Shown here: positions 1 to 10,397 of the stretch, one piece after another
Layout of the letters: every line of letters starts with the position of its first letter
How positions within the stretch are numbered: the stretch's first letter is position 1
Assembly (NCBI RefSeq): GCF_030412785.1
Contig: NZ_CP125295.1
Location: 372,001-436,000 of the forward strand
Length of the DNA stretch: 64,000 bases
Origin: Paraburkholderia sabiae
Lineage (GTDB): Bacteria > Pseudomonadota > Gammaproteobacteria > Burkholderiales > Burkholderiaceae
Reading direction: 5' to 3'
The notes under the pieces: model-generated
The model's database searches: none
Told to the model about the DNA's origin: nothing
What the model saw: only the letters and a program-made list of their open reading frames with translations
Translations under genes and position numbers: made by a program

Positions 1-459
1 TTGACCCGCTTCGATCTTCACCAGATCGACTTCGATGAACTCCGGCAGAGCGGCCGGCAGGCATTCGATTTCGATTTCGTTGATGACGTGCGAGATGATC
101 GCGCCACCCAGCTTAACAGCCGGGTTGGTTTCCTGATTCATGAAGTGCAGCGGCACCTTCGTGTGCAGCTTCTTCTTCGCGTCGACGCGCTGGAAGTCCA
201 CGTGCAGGATGATCTGACGGAACGGGTGGTATTGCACGTCGCGCAGCAGAACCTGTTGCGACTTGCCTGCCACTTCCAGATCGAGAATCGACGAGTGGAA
301 TGCTTCTTTCTTCAGTGCGTGCCACAGCGCGTTGTGATCGATTTCGATCAGTTGCGGTTCGCCAGCGCCGTACACGATACCCGGGGCCTTGCCCGAGTTA
401 CGCAGGCGGCGGCTCGCACCCGTACCTTGCAGATTACGCTCGAAAGCGATGACTTTCAT
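1..459 (-). CDS. rplY: 50S ribosomal protein L25/general stress protein Ctc (3' end outside window)
   Basis: L25 binds 5S rRNA in the large ribosomal subunit. The visible 153 codons start at the ATG read from base 459, with a GGAG-type ribosome binding site just upstream. They give [20 protein letters not shown], the usual N-terminus of the long, Ctc-type L25. The frame is still open at the window edge, where it reads [13 protein letters not shown], which belongs to the C-terminal TL5-like domain. The family is about 200 residues long, so roughly 50 residues are missing. It lies downstream of prs on the same strand, the normal order in Burkholderia. Identification is firm. Confidence 0.95.
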   Translation of the reverse strand, partial: MKVIAFERNLQGTGASRRLRNSGKAPGIVYGAGEPQLIEIDHNALWHALKKEAFHSSILDLEVAGKSQQVLLRDVQYHPFRQIILHVDFQRVDAKKKLHTKVPLHFMNQETNPAVKLGGAIISHVINEIEIECLPAALPEFIEVDLVKIEAGQ

Positions 460-572
460 TTGCTTCTCCATTATCTGCCCGCGACCAGGCAGTAAAACGG
501 GGTCTTGCTTGCCCAAGATGAGCGGAAGACCCCTGACAAAACGACATGAACCTTCGTCCGTTCATGCCGAAT

Positions 573-607
573 GCAAAAGCGCCGCATTCATCATGCGGCG
601 CTTTTGC
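573..607 (-). terminator. Stem-loop between prs and rplY
   Basis: A perfect 15-bp inverted repeat (GCAAAAGCGCCGCAT paired with its complement, 5-nt loop) starts 8 nt past the prs stop codon. It reads as a terminator or attenuator for prs on the minus strand. The U-run is contained in the stem rather than following it, so termination may be only partial. Confidence 0.7.
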
Positions 608-614
608 GAATACT

Positions 615-1574
615 TTAGCTTTCCGCGAACAGCGACATCACCGAGTCGCCGCGACGGATACGCGAGAACGTTTCGGCCAGCAGACCTGCACTAGTCAGCG
701 AGCGAATCTTCGCGCATTGACGGGCTTCTTCGCTGAGGGGAATCGTATCGGTGACGACGAGTTCGTCGAGCGCCGATGCAGCGATACGCGGACCGGCGCC
801 ACCCGACAGCACCGGGTGCGTCGCATACGCGAACACCTTCGTCGCGCCGCGTTCCTTCAGCACTTGCGCTGCCTTGCAGAGCGTGCCCGCCGTGTCGACC
901 ATGTCGTCCATGATCACGCAGGTGCGACCGTCGACTTCACCGATTATGTTCATCACTTCAGCGATATTCGCCTTCGGACGACGCTTGTCGATGATGGCCA
1001 GATCGCAGTTCAACTGCTTTGCCAGTGCACGGGCGCGGACCACGCCGCCGACGTCCGGCGACACGACCAGCAGGTTCTCGTGATTCTGCTTGCGCAGATC
1101 GCCGAGCAGCACGGGCGTTGCATAGATGTTGTCGACGGGGATGTCGAAGAAACCTTGAATCTGGTCAGCGTGCAGATCCATCGTGATGATCCGCTCGACG
1201 CCAGCGATTTCCAGCATGTTCGCCACGACCTTCGCCGAGATCGCCACGCGCGCCGAACGCGGGCGGCGGTCCTGACGGGCATAGCCGAAGTAGGGGATGG
1301 CTGCGGTGATCCGGCCTGCGGATGCGCGCTTGAGCGCATCGACCATGATCATCAGTTCCATCAGATTGTCGTTGGTCGGCGCGCAGGTGGACTGAAGGAC
1401 GAAGACGTCCTTGCCACGCACGTTTTCCTGAATCTCGACCTGGATCTCGCCATCCGAGAACCGGGAGACCATTGCTTTGCCGAGGGGAATACCGAGGATT
1501 TTGACGACTTCCTGTGCAAGCGCGGGATTTGCGTTGCCAGTAAAAACCATCAGGCCGTCATGGCTGCTCATCAT
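615..1574 (-). CDS. prs: Ribose-phosphate pyrophosphokinase (PRPP synthetase)
   Basis: Makes PRPP from ribose 5-phosphate and ATP for purine, pyrimidine, histidine, tryptophan and NAD synthesis, in the cytosol. The 319-residue length is normal for class I enzymes. Visible motifs are the N-terminal [13 protein letters not shown] start, the flexible-loop region [16 protein letters not shown] (about 95-110), the metal-binding [13 protein letters not shown] (131-143) and the PRPP loop [13 protein letters not shown] (220-232). A second start lies one codon in (MSS). tRNA-Gln lies upstream and rplY downstream on the same strand. Confidence 0.97.
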   Translation of the reverse strand: MMSSHDGLMVFTGNANPALAQEVVKILGIPLGKAMVSRFSDGEIQVEIQENVRGKDVFVLQSTCAPTNDNLMELMIMVDALKRASAGRITAAIPYFGYARQDRRPRSARVAISAKVVANMLEIAGVERIITMDLHADQIQGFFDIPVDNIYATPVLLGDLRKQNHENLLVVSPDVGGVVRARALAKQLNCDLAIIDKRRPKANIAEVMNIIGEVDGRTCVIMDDMVDTAGTLCKAAQVLKERGATKVFAYATHPVLSGGAGPRIAASALDELVVTDTIPLSEEARQCAKIRSLTSAGLLAETFSRIRRGDSVMSLFAES

Positions 1575-1618
1575 GCACCTGCTTCAGGCTGTGGGAGGCG
1601 AGGAACTGCGAGAATTTA

Positions 1619-1695
1619 TGGCAGGGGAGGAAGGACTCGAACCCTCGCATGCCGGAATCAAAATCCGGTGCCTTGACCAACTTGGCGACTCCCCT
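1619..1695 (-). tRNA. tRNA-Gln (anticodon TTG)
   Basis: This minus-strand 77-nt cloverleaf has CCA encoded. The 7-bp acceptor stem is AGGGGAG/CTCCCCT with discriminator G. The anticodon loop TTTTGAT sits in stem CCGGA/TCCGG, giving anticodon TTG. The T-loop is GTTCGAGTC. It lies between ispE and prs, the usual Burkholderia position. Confidence 0.95.
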
Positions 1696-1746
1696 ACACT
1701 AACTTTGAGCTTCACTGAATGTGTAGGCCATTCAGTGCCGCGAAAC

Positions 1747-2628
1747 TTATGCCGCGAAAGCAAAGAGTGGATGCGTATCCAGACTTGCCGCTACTGCACC
1801 GTTCCATTCGACTGGCAGTTTGGCTTGCGCCGCAACTGCTTCATCTTTACTACGGAACGCTGCAAAAACGCTTGCGCCTGATCCTGTCATCCGCGCCGGC
1901 GCGATGTTATCAAACCATCTCAGCACCTGCGCAACTTCCGCGTATTTTCTAGCGACAACCTGTTGCATATCATTCTGACCGAAGCTATCTGGCCATTCTG
2001 CGCTGCAACTATGCTGTGCAAGAAAGTCTGCTATTGTGAGGGCTTTCGTATCTCTTGTCAACTCTTTTTCGGAGAAAATTGCCGACGTTGGAACGTGAAC
2101 CTTCGGTGTCACCACCAGGAAGTGGCGCGGCGGCAATTGTACCTGCTCGAGTTCTTCTCCGATACCCTCTGCGAAGGCATTTTTTCCGAACACGAAGAAC
2201 GGCACATCGGCGCCCAGTTTCACTGCGAGCGTCTGCAATTCCGCGCGCGGCAGATTCAGTTTCCAGAGGCGGTTCAACGCGAGCAGTGTCGTCGCTGCAT
2301 CGGAGCTGCCGCCGCCAAGACCCGCGCCCATCGGCAGACGCTTGTCGATCTCGATGTTCACGCCCTGGCTCGTGCCCGTATGTTCCCTGAGCAGCTTCGC
2401 GGCGCGCACGGTGAGGTCGGTGTCGGCGGGGACGTCGGCGATATCGGTGCCACGCGTGATCGCGCCGTCATCGCGGCGCGTGAAGTGCAGCGTGTCGCCC
2501 CAGTCGAGCAACTGGAACACCGTCTGCAACGCGTGATAGCCATTCGGCAGACGGCCGGTGATGTGCAGGAAGAGATTCAGCTTCGCTGGAGCGAGGCAGT
2601 CGCGCAGCGAGTCGTTCGTTTCGATCAT
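1747..2628 (-). CDS. ispE: 4-diphosphocytidyl-2-C-methyl-D-erythritol kinase
   Basis: GHMP-family kinase that phosphorylates CDP-methylerythritol in the MEP pathway to isoprenoids. The 293 residues start with MIETND. An upstream in-frame TTG would add four residues, but the ATG is the better start. Visible features are the substrate-binding [11 protein letters not shown] segment near the N-terminus, the glycine-rich ATP loop [20 protein letters not shown] and the C-terminal GHMP motif [12 protein letters not shown]. It follows lolB by 25 nt and precedes tRNA-Gln, so lolB and ispE are probably cotranscribed. Confidence 0.95.
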   Translation of the reverse strand: MIETNDSLRDCLAPAKLNLFLHITGRLPNGYHALQTVFQLLDWGDTLHFTRRDDGAITRGTDIADVPADTDLTVRAAKLLREHTGTSQGVNIEIDKRLPMGAGLGGGSSDAATTLLALNRLWKLNLPRAELQTLAVKLGADVPFFVFGKNAFAEGIGEELEQVQLPPRHFLVVTPKVHVPTSAIFSEKELTRDTKALTIADFLAQHSCSAEWPDSFGQNDMQQVVARKYAEVAQVLRWFDNIAPARMTGSGASVFAAFRSKDEAVAAQAKLPVEWNGAVAASLDTHPLFAFAA

Positions 2629-2653
2629 GAGTCTTTGCAATGCGCGCGTGCGG

Positions 2654-3286
2654 TTACTGGTCGAGCACGAGCTTGATGTCGAGCGGTGGTTCGGTGCGCG
2701 CGAGATTGACGCGCTTCACGCCGGTTGCGGGCGCATCGGCATAGGCGAGGTAGTCGATCGTCCAGCCGTCCTGCTGAATTTCCTTCAGACGCGTGTCCTG
2801 TTGCGGATCTTTCTCGGTCTTCGCCTTCGATGTCGGCGCAACCGACGGCTGCAGCCAGTAGCGCAGCCCTTCGACGGGCAGCGCAAACCCGAGCGCGTTC
2901 TGCATCAGCGTCGAGACGTTATCGGCGGTCAGCGGTTGGCGGTTCGGCAGTTCGAGCGTCGCGGCCGCGGGCGACGATGTGACGATCGCCATTGTCTGTC
3001 CAAGCGGATTGCGCAATTGCAGCGTCACGGTATCGCCGCGTTCCTGCCAGTCGAAGTTGCCGTACGCATTGCGCTGCTGTCCATTCTGGTCGACGTACTG
3101 AACGGCGAAGCGGCCGTGATACGCGCGGCTCGTCTGCGCAGTAACGGCCGTTGCTGCATTCGACGTGGACGGACCTTGCGGCTTGACGGAAGCACAGCCC
3201 GACAACGCGACGATGGCTGCGGCTGCGAGACCCAGCGCCGCGCGACGCGGCGCCGGAGAGGAGGACACGGGAAAAGAAAAGTGCAT
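2654..3286 (-). CDS. lolB: Outer-membrane lipoprotein LolB
   Basis: Receives lipoproteins from LolA and inserts them into the outer membrane. The 210-residue protein has a lipoprotein signal peptide ending in lipobox LSGC ([19 protein letters not shown]). A LolB-type beta core follows, with the typical segments [24 protein letters not shown] (split here: GRFAVQY, then [21 protein letters not shown]). The chosen ATG overlaps the stop codon of the upstream TPR gene by one base (TGATG), which indicates translational coupling and excludes the longer upstream frame. Confidence 0.9.
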   Translation of the reverse strand: MHFSFPVSSSPAPRRAALGLAAAAIVALSGCASVKPQGPSTSNAATAVTAQTSRAYHGRFAVQYVDQNGQQRNAYGNFDWQERGDTVTLQLRNPLGQTMAIVTSSPAAATLELPNRQPLTADNVSTLMQNALGFALPVEGLRYWLQPSVAPTSKAKTEKDPQQDTRLKEIQQDGWTIDYLAYADAPATGVKRVNLARTEPPLDIKLVLDQ

Positions 3287-5127
3287 CAGAGATCGTTCAC
3301 CTGAAAACGTTTGAGCGTTTTGACGAGCGTATCGTTGTCGGGTTCGAGCTTGCGGGCATCGCGCCATGCTGCGCGCGCCTGATCCTGGTCGCCGCTCTTC
3401 CATAGCACTTCGCCGAGGTGCGCGCCGATTTCGGCGTTCGGCTGCAGATCGTAGGCTTTGCGGAGCACGCGGATCGCATCCGACGTATCGCCGAGCCGGT
3501 ACTTCACCCAGCCGACGCTGTCCATGATGAACGCGTCGTTCGGCGACAGCGCCAGCGCCTTCTCGACCAGCTTGTCCGCTTCCTGCAGACGCTGCCCGCG
3601 ATCGGCAAGCGAATAGCCGAGCGCGTTGTATGCCTGCGCGTTATCCGGTTGCGTGCGCATCAGCTTGCGCAACTGCGTTTCCATCACGTCGTAATGGCTG
3701 TTCTTTTCGGCGGCCATCGCGTAGTCGTACGTGAGATCGGGGTCGTCCGGGAAGTCGCTCGTGGCCTGCGCGAGACGCGTCTCCGCTTCCTGATAGCGCT
3801 TCGCGTCGAACAGGATCGCCGCGTCGGTGCGCGCGATCAGCGCCTGCTCATGCGGATCCTGCGCGTGAATGCCCGCAAGCAGCTTGCGCGCGTCATCCAC
3901 TTTGCCTTCCCGCTGAAGCAGTTGCGCGCGCGTGATCTGCGCCGGAATGTACTGCGTGCTGGTCGGCGGAATCTTGTCGAGCCAGCGGCTCGCGCCCGCC
4001 GTGTCCTTCTGTTCGAGCGACAGCTGCGCGAGATAGATGTACGCCTGGCCCGCATCCGCGCCCGGCGTTTTCTCGGCCCGCTGCGCATATTGCTGCAGAT
4101 AGTTCTGCGCTTCAGGCAGATTCTTTTGCTGGATCTTGATGAGCGCAAGCGCCATCAGCGGCGTCAGATCGTTCGGGTTGTCCTTCTGCATGAACTCGAA
4201 CTGCTTCTGCGCGTCGTCGAGGCGATCGCTGGCGAGATACATCTGCGCGAGCGCGAGCCGCGCTTCATGCGACTTCGGATTCGCCTGGACGTATTTTTCG
4301 AGCGATGCGATGCCTTCCTTGCGCTCTTCCGGGCCCATCTGCGACAGCATCAACGCTGCGGGCAGATAGTCGGGCTTCAACTTGAGCGCCTGTTCGAGCG
4401 ATTTGCGCGCGCCTGGCGCATCGTCGGCGATCAGCTGTTGACGCGCGAGCGCGAACTGCGCTTCCGGGCGGTTCATGTCGTTCGCGATCAGATCCTGCAG
4501 CACGTGCAGCCCGCCCACGCGATTCGGTCCGCGCGAGATCAGCAGTTGAAGCGCGAGAATGCCGTTGCCGCGGTTTTCCGGCGGAATCTTCGCGAGTTCT
4601 TTTGCGAGCATCGGCTTGGCGTCGTCGGGCTTGCCCGACAGCACGAGCAGCGATGCGTCGAGCTGTGCGGCGCGTTCCGATTGCGGTGCATATTGTTGCC
4701 AGAGCTGCGCGGCCGCCAGCGCATCCGATGGGCTCTGCGCGGCGAGCGCGATTTCCGTCGCGCGCTGCGCCATGCGCGGATCGTGCGTGTCGCGAGCGAG
4801 CGAGAGATAGGTCTGATACGCTGGCGCCGGCTGATTGCGTTGCAGAGCGACTTCCGCCGCGAGCACCTGGAAAACGATCTGGCTCGTCAGCGGAACGCTG
4901 GGCAGGCTGGTTTTTTCTTCGGCGGAATCGGGGCCGAAGGCGTCTTGCACGGAGACAGAGTTGTCATCCGTATCGGGCGACGGATCCTGCGCATGCGCGG
5001 GCAAGGCGGCGAGCGCCCAGACAGCCAGAGCGGCCGCGCCCAGCAGCCGGCGTGCGGAAACGGCGTGCGGCACGCTGTTCGCACCGGCCCGGCGCTTCAA
5101 AAACTGCTTAACGATGGACAGGTTCAT
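3286..5127 (-). CDS. Secreted/periplasmic TPR-repeat protein
   Basis: A 613-residue protein with an N-terminal signal peptide (LLGAAALAVWALAALPAHA) followed by many tetratricopeptide repeats. Examples are NPKSHEARLALAQMYLASDRLDDAQKQFE and QPDNAQAYNALGYSLADRGQRLQEADKLVEKALALSPNDAFI, quoted here only in part for orientation. TPR arrays act as protein-protein scaffolds; no catalytic domain is visible. The gene is coupled to lolB by a one-base overlap, a common beta-proteobacterial arrangement, which suggests an envelope-assembly role (inference). The start is set at MNLSIVKQF because the signal peptide follows it directly. Confidence 0.85.
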   Translation of the reverse strand: MNLSIVKQFLKRRAGANSVPHAVSARRLLGAAALAVWALAALPAHAQDPSPDTDDNSVSVQDAFGPDSAEEKTSLPSVPLTSQIVFQVLAAEVALQRNQPAPAYQTYLSLARDTHDPRMAQRATEIALAAQSPSDALAAAQLWQQYAPQSERAAQLDASLLVLSGKPDDAKPMLAKELAKIPPENRGNGILALQLLISRGPNRVGGLHVLQDLIANDMNRPEAQFALARQQLIADDAPGARKSLEQALKLKPDYLPAALMLSQMGPEERKEGIASLEKYVQANPKSHEARLALAQMYLASDRLDDAQKQFEFMQKDNPNDLTPLMALALIKIQQKNLPEAQNYLQQYAQRAEKTPGADAGQAYIYLAQLSLEQKDTAGASRWLDKIPPTSTQYIPAQITRAQLLQREGKVDDARKLLAGIHAQDPHEQALIARTDAAILFDAKRYQEAETRLAQATSDFPDDPDLTYDYAMAAEKNSHYDVMETQLRKLMRTQPDNAQAYNALGYSLADRGQRLQEADKLVEKALALSPNDAFIMDSVGWVKYRLGDTSDAIRVLRKAYDLQPNAEIGAHLGEVLWKSGDQDQARAAWRDARKLEPDNDTLVKTLKRFQVNDL

Positions 5128-5214
5128 ACAGATCCGTTCAATGTTTCGGTCGATTGTAACGCGCTCGCTACAATAAGCGCATAACCACGGACGCAAGTTG
5201 CAGACCAGTTAGAC

Positions 5215-6045
5215 ATGCCAGAGTTGCCAGAAGTTGAGGTTACCCGACGCGGAATCGAACCTTATGTCGCGGGGCGCCGCGTCGAGCGCGTCGATGTGCG
5301 CACGCCCGCATTGCGCTGGCCGATTCCGCCCGGCTTTGCGCGCCTGCTGCACGGCCGGCTGGTCCACAAAGTGGAACGGCGCGGCAAATATCTCCTGTTC
5401 GAGATCGACGAGGGCTGGTTCATCGTGCATCTCGGCATGACAGGGACGCTCAGGGTGCTGCGTAACGTGCCGCATCCGCCGGCTGCGGCGAAGCACGATC
5501 ACGTCGACTGGATCTTCGACGACTTTATTCTGCGCTTTCGCGACCCGAGGCGCTTCGGCGCTGTGCTATGGCACCCGCGCTCGGCAGGCGACGTTCTCGA
5601 TCATCCACTGCTCGCCGATCTCGGCGTCGAGCCGTTCGCGCCGTCGTTTTCCGGCGCGCTGCTGCATCGGAAGACGCGCGGACGGAAGGTGTCGGTGAAG
5701 CAGGCGTTGCTTGCCGGCGATATGGTCGTCGGCGTGGGCAACATTTACGCCTCTGAAAGCCTGTTTCGCGCCGGCATCCGGCCGACTACGCCCGCTGGCC
5801 GCATCTCGCTCGTCCGTTACGATCTGCTTGCAGACGCCGTGCGCGTGACGCTCGCCGCGGCGATCGAAAAGGGCGGCAGCACGTTGCGCGACTTTGTCGG
5901 CAGTAACGGTGAAAGCGGGTACTTCCAGCTCGACTATTTCGTCTATGATCGCGCGGGTCTGCCATGCCGCGTCTGCGGCACGCCGATCAAACAGATCGTG
6001 CAAGGCCAACGCTCCACTTACTACTGTCCGACCTGTCAGCGCTGA
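5215..6045 (+). CDS. mutM: Formamidopyrimidine-DNA glycosylase (Fpg)
   Basis: Removes 8-oxoguanine and formamidopyrimidines from DNA and nicks the abasic site. The 276-residue protein begins [20 protein letters not shown], where Pro2 is the catalytic nucleophile and Glu3/Glu6 follow. The lysine of the beta-F loop lies in [13 protein letters not shown]. The helix-two-turn-helix segment is [16 protein letters not shown]. The C-terminal zinc finger CRVCG-CPTCQR is complete. The gene is divergent from the TPR gene and followed 7 nt later by mutY, so the two GO-system enzymes form an operon. Confidence 0.98.
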   Translation: MPELPEVEVTRRGIEPYVAGRRVERVDVRTPALRWPIPPGFARLLHGRLVHKVERRGKYLLFEIDEGWFIVHLGMTGTLRVLRNVPHPPAAAKHDHVDWIFDDFILRFRDPRRFGAVLWHPRSAGDVLDHPLLADLGVEPFAPSFSGALLHRKTRGRKVSVKQALLAGDMVVGVGNIYASESLFRAGIRPTTPAGRISLVRYDLLADAVRVTLAAAIEKGGSTLRDFVGSNGESGYFQLDYFVYDRAGLPCRVCGTPIKQIVQGQRSTYYCPTCQR

Positions 6046-6052
6046 GCCGTTC

Positions 6053-7150
6053 ATGTCCGCTTCTTCCAGCATTTCTCCCACGATACCGAAGCTCGCCGAT
6101 TTCTCTGTGCGCCTGATCGCATGGCAGCGCGAACACGGCCGTCACGACCTGCCGTGGCAGAACACGCGCGATCCCTACCGTATCTGGCTGTCCGAAATCA
6201 TGTTGCAGCAGACGCAGGTATCGACGGTGATTCCGTACTACGCACGTTTTCTCGCGCGTTTTCCGGACGTCGCCGCGCTCGCGGCTGCGCCCGCCGACGA
6301 CGTGATGACCTTGTGGGCCGGCCTCGGCTATTACACGCGCGCCCGCAATCTGCATCGCTGCGCGCAGGTCGTCGTCGAGCAGCATGGCGGACGGTTTCCC
6401 GAATCGGTGGAAGCGCTCGCGGAGTTGCCGGGCATCGGACGTTCGACGGCTGCGGCGATCGCGTCGTTCGCATTCGGCGCGCGCGCGACGATTCTCGACG
6501 GCAATGTGAAGCGCGTGCTTGCACGCGTGTTCGGCGTGGAAGGCTTTCCGGGCGAGAAGAAAGTCGAGAACGGCATGTGGCTGCTGGCGGAGTCGCTGCT
6601 GCCCGTCGACGCGACCGACGACGACATCAGCGCCTACACGCAGGGCTTGATGGACTTCGGCGCGACGCTGTGCGCGCGCGGCAAGCCGGATTGCGTGCGC
6701 TGTCCGTTTGCCGTCGATTGCGTGGCGAACGTCACGGGACGTCAGCGCGAGTTGCCCGCCGCGCGCCCGAAAAAAACAGTGCCGACGCGCCGTACGTGGA
6801 TGCTGCTGTTGCGCGACGGCGATTCGGTGATGCTCGAAAAGCGCCCGCCGTCGGGCATCTGGGGCGGCTTGTGGAGTCTGCCCGAAGCGGCCGACGAAGA
6901 TGCGCTCGCACAACTCGCGCGAGACTTCGGCGCGCGTGCAGCCGTATCGCCGCTCGCGCCGCTCACGCATGTGTTCACGCACTTCAGGCTCGATATCGAA
7001 CCGCGCATCGCGGAGTTCGATCGCGCGTCGAAGGCCGTGAGTGCGCGCGATGCCGACACGGTGTGGATGTCGCTGAACGAACTCGACGCGTACGGCGTGC
7101 CTGCGCCCGTGCGCAAGGTGCTCGAAGGTCTGCAGGGTTCGCTGATCTGA
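6053..7150 (+). CDS. mutY: Adenine DNA glycosylase
   Basis: Excises adenine mispaired with 8-oxoguanine, complementing MutM. In the 365 residues, Glu48 (SEIMLQQTQV) is the catalytic acid. The helix-hairpin-helix is ELPGIGRSTAAAIASFAFG (about 124-142), with Asp149 in ILDGNVKRVL. A [4Fe-4S] site is formed by Cys207, 214, 217 and 223 (C-X6-C-X2-C-X5-C). The C-terminal NUDIX-like 8-oxoG recognition domain includes MLEKRPPSGIWGGLWSLPE. The ATG at 6053 lies 7 nt after the mutM stop codon; an in-frame extension back into mutM has no support. Confidence 0.97.
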   Translation: MSASSSISPTIPKLADFSVRLIAWQREHGRHDLPWQNTRDPYRIWLSEIMLQQTQVSTVIPYYARFLARFPDVAALAAAPADDVMTLWAGLGYYTRARNLHRCAQVVVEQHGGRFPESVEALAELPGIGRSTAAAIASFAFGARATILDGNVKRVLARVFGVEGFPGEKKVENGMWLLAESLLPVDATDDDISAYTQGLMDFGATLCARGKPDCVRCPFAVDCVANVTGRQRELPAARPKKTVPTRRTWMLLLRDGDSVMLEKRPPSGIWGGLWSLPEAADEDALAQLARDFGARAAVSPLAPLTHVFTHFRLDIEPRIAEFDRASKAVSARDADTVWMSLNELDAYGVPAPVRKVLEGLQGSLI

Positions 7151-7159
7151 GCGCTGCGC

Positions 7160-7795
7160 CTACAGCAGTTGATGCTGCTGCATGTAGTGATGCACGACGT
7201 CGATGCGCGCGCCGGCATCCTGCAGTTCCATCAGTTTTTGCCGCGCTTTCAGTGCGATGGGCAGCACTTCGGACAGACGGTTCGACACCCACGTCGGATC
7301 GTCGAGTCTGAACGGTTCGACGAATGGCAGGCTTTCCGGATCGCGTTCGCGGATCGTCGCGATGATGCGTTCGAGCACCTCCGCACACGCGCCGAATTTC
7401 TCCATCAGCTGCGTGCCTTCGAGCGGCACGTCGCTGCCGACCAGTTCGGCCATGCCGACCAGCAGGCCGCTCGATTCGACACGATGCGAAAGCAGCCGGA
7501 ACCGCTCGGTGCCGCGCGCACGGATCAGCAGCATGCCGAATTCGTCGACATCGCATATGTCGATCTGCGCGAGACAACCCACGCTTTCGGGCACGGAAGG
7601 TTCATTGGGCTGGGCGACTTCTGCGCCGCTCTTCAGCAGACACACGCCGAACGTCGTCTTGTCGCGCAGGCAATCGCGCGCCATGTCGAGATAGCGGGCC
7701 TCGAAGATTTTCAGCGGCAGCAGTCCATCGGGAAAGAGGACGGTGTGCAATGGAAACAGCGGCACATCGGCAAGCACGGACGGTGTAGAGGACAT
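7160..7795 (-). CDS. LON substrate-binding (N-terminal) domain protein
   Basis: A 211-residue protein consisting of the LON N-terminal domain alone (PLFPLHTVLFPDGLLPLKIFEARYLDM at the start, shown only for orientation; GTERFRLL in the middle). There is no AAA+ ATPase or Ser-Lys protease part. Such stand-alone domains are widespread and their function is mostly unknown; peptide or protein binding is a guess. It converges with mutY, with a 9-nt gap, and lies downstream of rapZ on the minus strand. Confidence 0.8.
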   Translation of the reverse strand: MSSTPSVLADVPLFPLHTVLFPDGLLPLKIFEARYLDMARDCLRDKTTFGVCLLKSGAEVAQPNEPSVPESVGCLAQIDICDVDEFGMLLIRARGTERFRLLSHRVESSGLLVGMAELVGSDVPLEGTQLMEKFGACAEVLERIIATIRERDPESLPFVEPFRLDDPTWVSNRLSEVLPIALKARQKLMELQDAGARIDVVHHYMQQHQLL

Positions 7796-7853
7796 GGCGC
7801 AACGCTTCGGTTAGGGCCGCCCCGAGCGGCCGGTCAAGCCACCATCGGAAGCC

Positions 7854-8747
7854 TCAGGCGACCAGTTTCGATGAGTCGTCGACGTCGATCGGCGCATCGC
7901 GATGCCGCACTATCACGTTCCCTTCGCTCGCGAAACGCGCGGCCAGCGTTTCGGCGATGAATACCGAGCGGTGCTGTCCGCCCGTACAACCGATTGCAAC
8001 GGTGAGATAACTGCGGTTGTCGTCGCGGAAACGCGGCAGCCATTTCTGCAGGAACGACTCGATGTCGCCGATCATCTGCTGGACGACGGGCAGTGCATCG
8101 AGGAAATCGATGACGGGCTTGTCGAGCCCCGTCAGCGGCCGCAGCTCGCGGTCGTAATAAGGATTGGGCAGCATGCGCACGTCGAACACGAAGTCGGCGT
8201 CGAGCGGCACGCCGCGCTTGAAGCCGAACGACTCGAACATCAGCGCGAGGCCCGTATGCTCCTGTTCGATGAAACGCTTGACCCACATGCGCAAAACGTT
8301 TGCCCGCAGGTTACTCGTATCGATCTGGTGGCCGAATTCGGCGAGGCTCGCGACGAGCTCACGCTCGCGCTCAATAGCTTCGGCAAGCGACGTCAGCACG
8401 CCTACATCGGCGTCGTGTGCGGGCGTGCCCGACAGCGGATGGCGGCGGCGTGTTTCGGAAAAGCGCTGGATCAGGGCCTGCGTGCTCGCGTTCAGGAACA
8501 GCACGCGCACGTCGTGCTTGCCGGAGAGATCGCGGATCATTTGCGGCATGTCGTCGAGCGAGGCGCCCGAGCGCGCGTCGATCGCCACTGCGAGCCGTTC
8601 CAGACCGTCGCCTGCGAGGTAGGTGGCGAGTTCGGGCAGGAAGCGCGGCGGCAGATTGTCGACGCAGTAATAGCCCGCGTCTTCTAACGCGTTCAATGCA
8701 ACAGACTTGCCGGAGCCGGAGATGCCGGTGATCAGGATAATGCGCAT
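7854..8747 (-). CDS. rapZ: RNase adapter protein RapZ
   Basis: A nucleotide-binding protein that in E. coli guides RNase E to the GlmZ sRNA and controls GlcN6P synthesis. The 297 residues carry a Walker A motif GISGSGKS (8-15), the [15 protein letters not shown] segment and a conserved C-terminal domain with [18 protein letters not shown]. Its place beside hprK, ptsN and rpoN is the conserved proteobacterial nitrogen-PTS cluster. Whether GlmZ regulation exists in this lineage cannot be told from sequence. Confidence 0.94.
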   Translation of the reverse strand: MRIILITGISGSGKSVALNALEDAGYYCVDNLPPRFLPELATYLAGDGLERLAVAIDARSGASLDDMPQMIRDLSGKHDVRVLFLNASTQALIQRFSETRRRHPLSGTPAHDADVGVLTSLAEAIERERELVASLAEFGHQIDTSNLRANVLRMWVKRFIEQEHTGLALMFESFGFKRGVPLDADFVFDVRMLPNPYYDRELRPLTGLDKPVIDFLDALPVVQQMIGDIESFLQKWLPRFRDDNRSYLTVAIGCTGGQHRSVFIAETLAARFASEGNVIVRHRDAPIDVDDSSKLVA

Positions 8748-8824
8748 GGAGTCGTGGAATCCGTTGGGTTCATCATAGCATCCGGTGCCACCCGCTGTGC
8801 CGCCGCGGCTTCGCGCGTATCGCG

Positions 8825-9793
8825 TCAGATCAGCTTGCCGGGAAACTGGCTGTCGGGATCCTGCATCGCGAGGCGCTGACGGTCCATGAAGTCGCGCAAG
8901 GTATCGATGCCGCGCAGCTGCAGGATCGTGTTGCGCACGGCCGCTTCGACCAGCACGGCGAGGTTTCGGCCCGCCGCCACCTGAATCGTGACCTTGCTGA
9001 TGGGAAGACCGAGTACGTCGACCGTCTGGCTTTCCAGCGGCAGCCGCTGGAACTCGCCGTCCGGGCGGCGCACCAGCTGCACGATCAGCTTCAGCTTCAT
9101 TTTCCGGCGCACGGCCGTTTCACCGAAAATCGTTTTGATGTCGAGCAGGCCGAGGCCGCGCACTTCGAGCAGATTCTGCAGCAGCGGCGGGCAGCGCCCT
9201 TCGACGAAATCGGGGCCGAGGCGCACGAAGTCGACGGCGTCGTCGGCGACGAGACCGTGGCCGCGCGAAATCAGTTCGAGGCCGAGTTCGCTCTTGCCGA
9301 GGCCCGAGTCGCCCGTGAGCAGCACGCCCATGCCGAGGATGTCGAGAAATACGCCGTGCAGCGTTGCACGCGGCGCAAGGATGCGCGACATGTAGAGACG
9401 CAGGCTGTCGATCACGGCAGCAGGCGACATCGGTGTGGTGAAGAGCGGCGTCGACGAGCGCGTGCAGCGCAGGACCAGTTCCGGCGGCGCAGCGACGCCG
9501 CCCGCGACCACGAGGAACGGCGGTTCGAGCGCGATCAGCTCGGCCATGTGGCGCGAGCGGTCTTCGTCGGATTGACGCTGGTAGTAGTTGGTTTCGGCAT
9601 CGCCGAGCACCTGGATCCGGTTCGGGTGGATCAGGTTGAGGTGGCCGACGAGGTCGGCGCTGGACGTTGCAGTCGCAACCGTTTCCGCCGAGAAGCCTCG
9701 TTCCCAGCCCTCATGCCCCGTCAGCCAGCTGAGTTTCAGCGCGGCGGCGTTGTCGTCGAAAATGCTTTGGGCGTTGATGCTGGACGTATCCAT
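8825..9793 (-). CDS. hprK: HPr kinase/phosphorylase
   Basis: Phosphorylates and dephosphorylates a serine of HPr. The 322-residue protein has an N-terminal DRTGG-like half and a C-terminal kinase half. Visible are the catalytic His146 (TLHGVFLDI), Walker A GDSGLGKS (161-168), the acidic [11 protein letters not shown] segment and the hexamer signature [15 protein letters not shown]. It lies between ptsN and rapZ. In Burkholderiales the HPr kinase acts with the regulatory nitrogen PTS rather than with sugar uptake (family knowledge). Confidence 0.95.
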   Translation of the reverse strand: MDTSSINAQSIFDDNAAALKLSWLTGHEGWERGFSAETVATATSSADLVGHLNLIHPNRIQVLGDAETNYYQRQSDEDRSRHMAELIALEPPFLVVAGGVAAPPELVLRCTRSSTPLFTTPMSPAAVIDSLRLYMSRILAPRATLHGVFLDILGMGVLLTGDSGLGKSELGLELISRGHGLVADDAVDFVRLGPDFVEGRCPPLLQNLLEVRGLGLLDIKTIFGETAVRRKMKLKLIVQLVRRPDGEFQRLPLESQTVDVLGLPISKVTIQVAAGRNLAVLVEAAVRNTILQLRGIDTLRDFMDRQRLAMQDPDSQFPGKLI

Positions 9794-9941
9794 GAATCCC
9801 TGACTCCCTGACCTCGTATGTGCCGCTAGGGTGCTGCTCTCGTGCTGCCGTGTAACGTCGATAGGCCGTAACCTCGAATCGAGCGCGGCGCCGACGCGCC
9901 GTGTATCTGCCGGTTTCGGCCCTGATGCGCCCGCGAATACG

Positions 9942-10397
9942 TCAAGGTTGCCACTGAGTCAGCAGGCGATGCAACGCCTCGCGGTCCTCTTCTGTGTGCA
10001 GCCGTTCGCGCGCTTCGCGATCCGACAACAGTTGGGCGATCTCCGACAGGATTTCAAGGTGCTGCTGCGTCGCCTGTTCCGGGACCAGCAGGAAGATGAG
10101 CAGCGAAACGGGCTGGCCGTCCGGCGATTCGAAGGGGATCGGATCGGCGAGCCGCACGAAGGCAGCGAGCGGTTGCTTGAGGCCCTTGATACGACCATGC
10201 GGGATCGCGACGCCTTCGCCGAGCCCCGTCGAACCGAGACGCTCGCGCGCGAACAGATTGTCAGTCACCGTGCTGCGGGCGATGCCGTTCTGGTTTTCGA
10301 AGATCAGGCCCGCTTGCTCGAATACGCGCTTCTTGCTGGTGACCGCTAGACCGACGACGACGTTTTCGAGGGGAAGATATTTGGCTAAACGATTCAT
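9942..10397 (-). CDS. ptsN: PTS IIA-like nitrogen-regulatory protein (EIIA-Ntr)
   Basis: A regulatory phosphocarrier of the nitrogen PTS. The 151 residues form a single EIIA fructose/mannitol-type domain with the phosphorylation site His67 in [12 protein letters not shown]. The start [13 protein letters not shown] matches family N-termini; longer in-frame extensions upstream look non-coding. It sits between hpf and hprK, in the conserved rpoN-hpf-ptsN-hprK-rapZ order. Confidence 0.93.
   Translation of the reverse strand: MNRLAKYLPLENVVVGLAVTSKKRVFEQAGLIFENQNGIARSTVTDNLFARERLGSTGLGEGVAIPHGRIKGLKQPLAAFVRLADPIPFESPDGQPVSLLIFLLVPEQATQQHLEILSEIAQLLSDREARERLHTEEDREALHRLLTQWQP

Noticed and set aside
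3418..5184. Long plus-strand open frame opposite the TPR gene
   Set aside because: Antisense shadow caused by high GC and codon bias; product is Arg/His-rich without domain features. The same applies to long frames opposite uvrA, rpoN, the cytochrome operon and the kinase.
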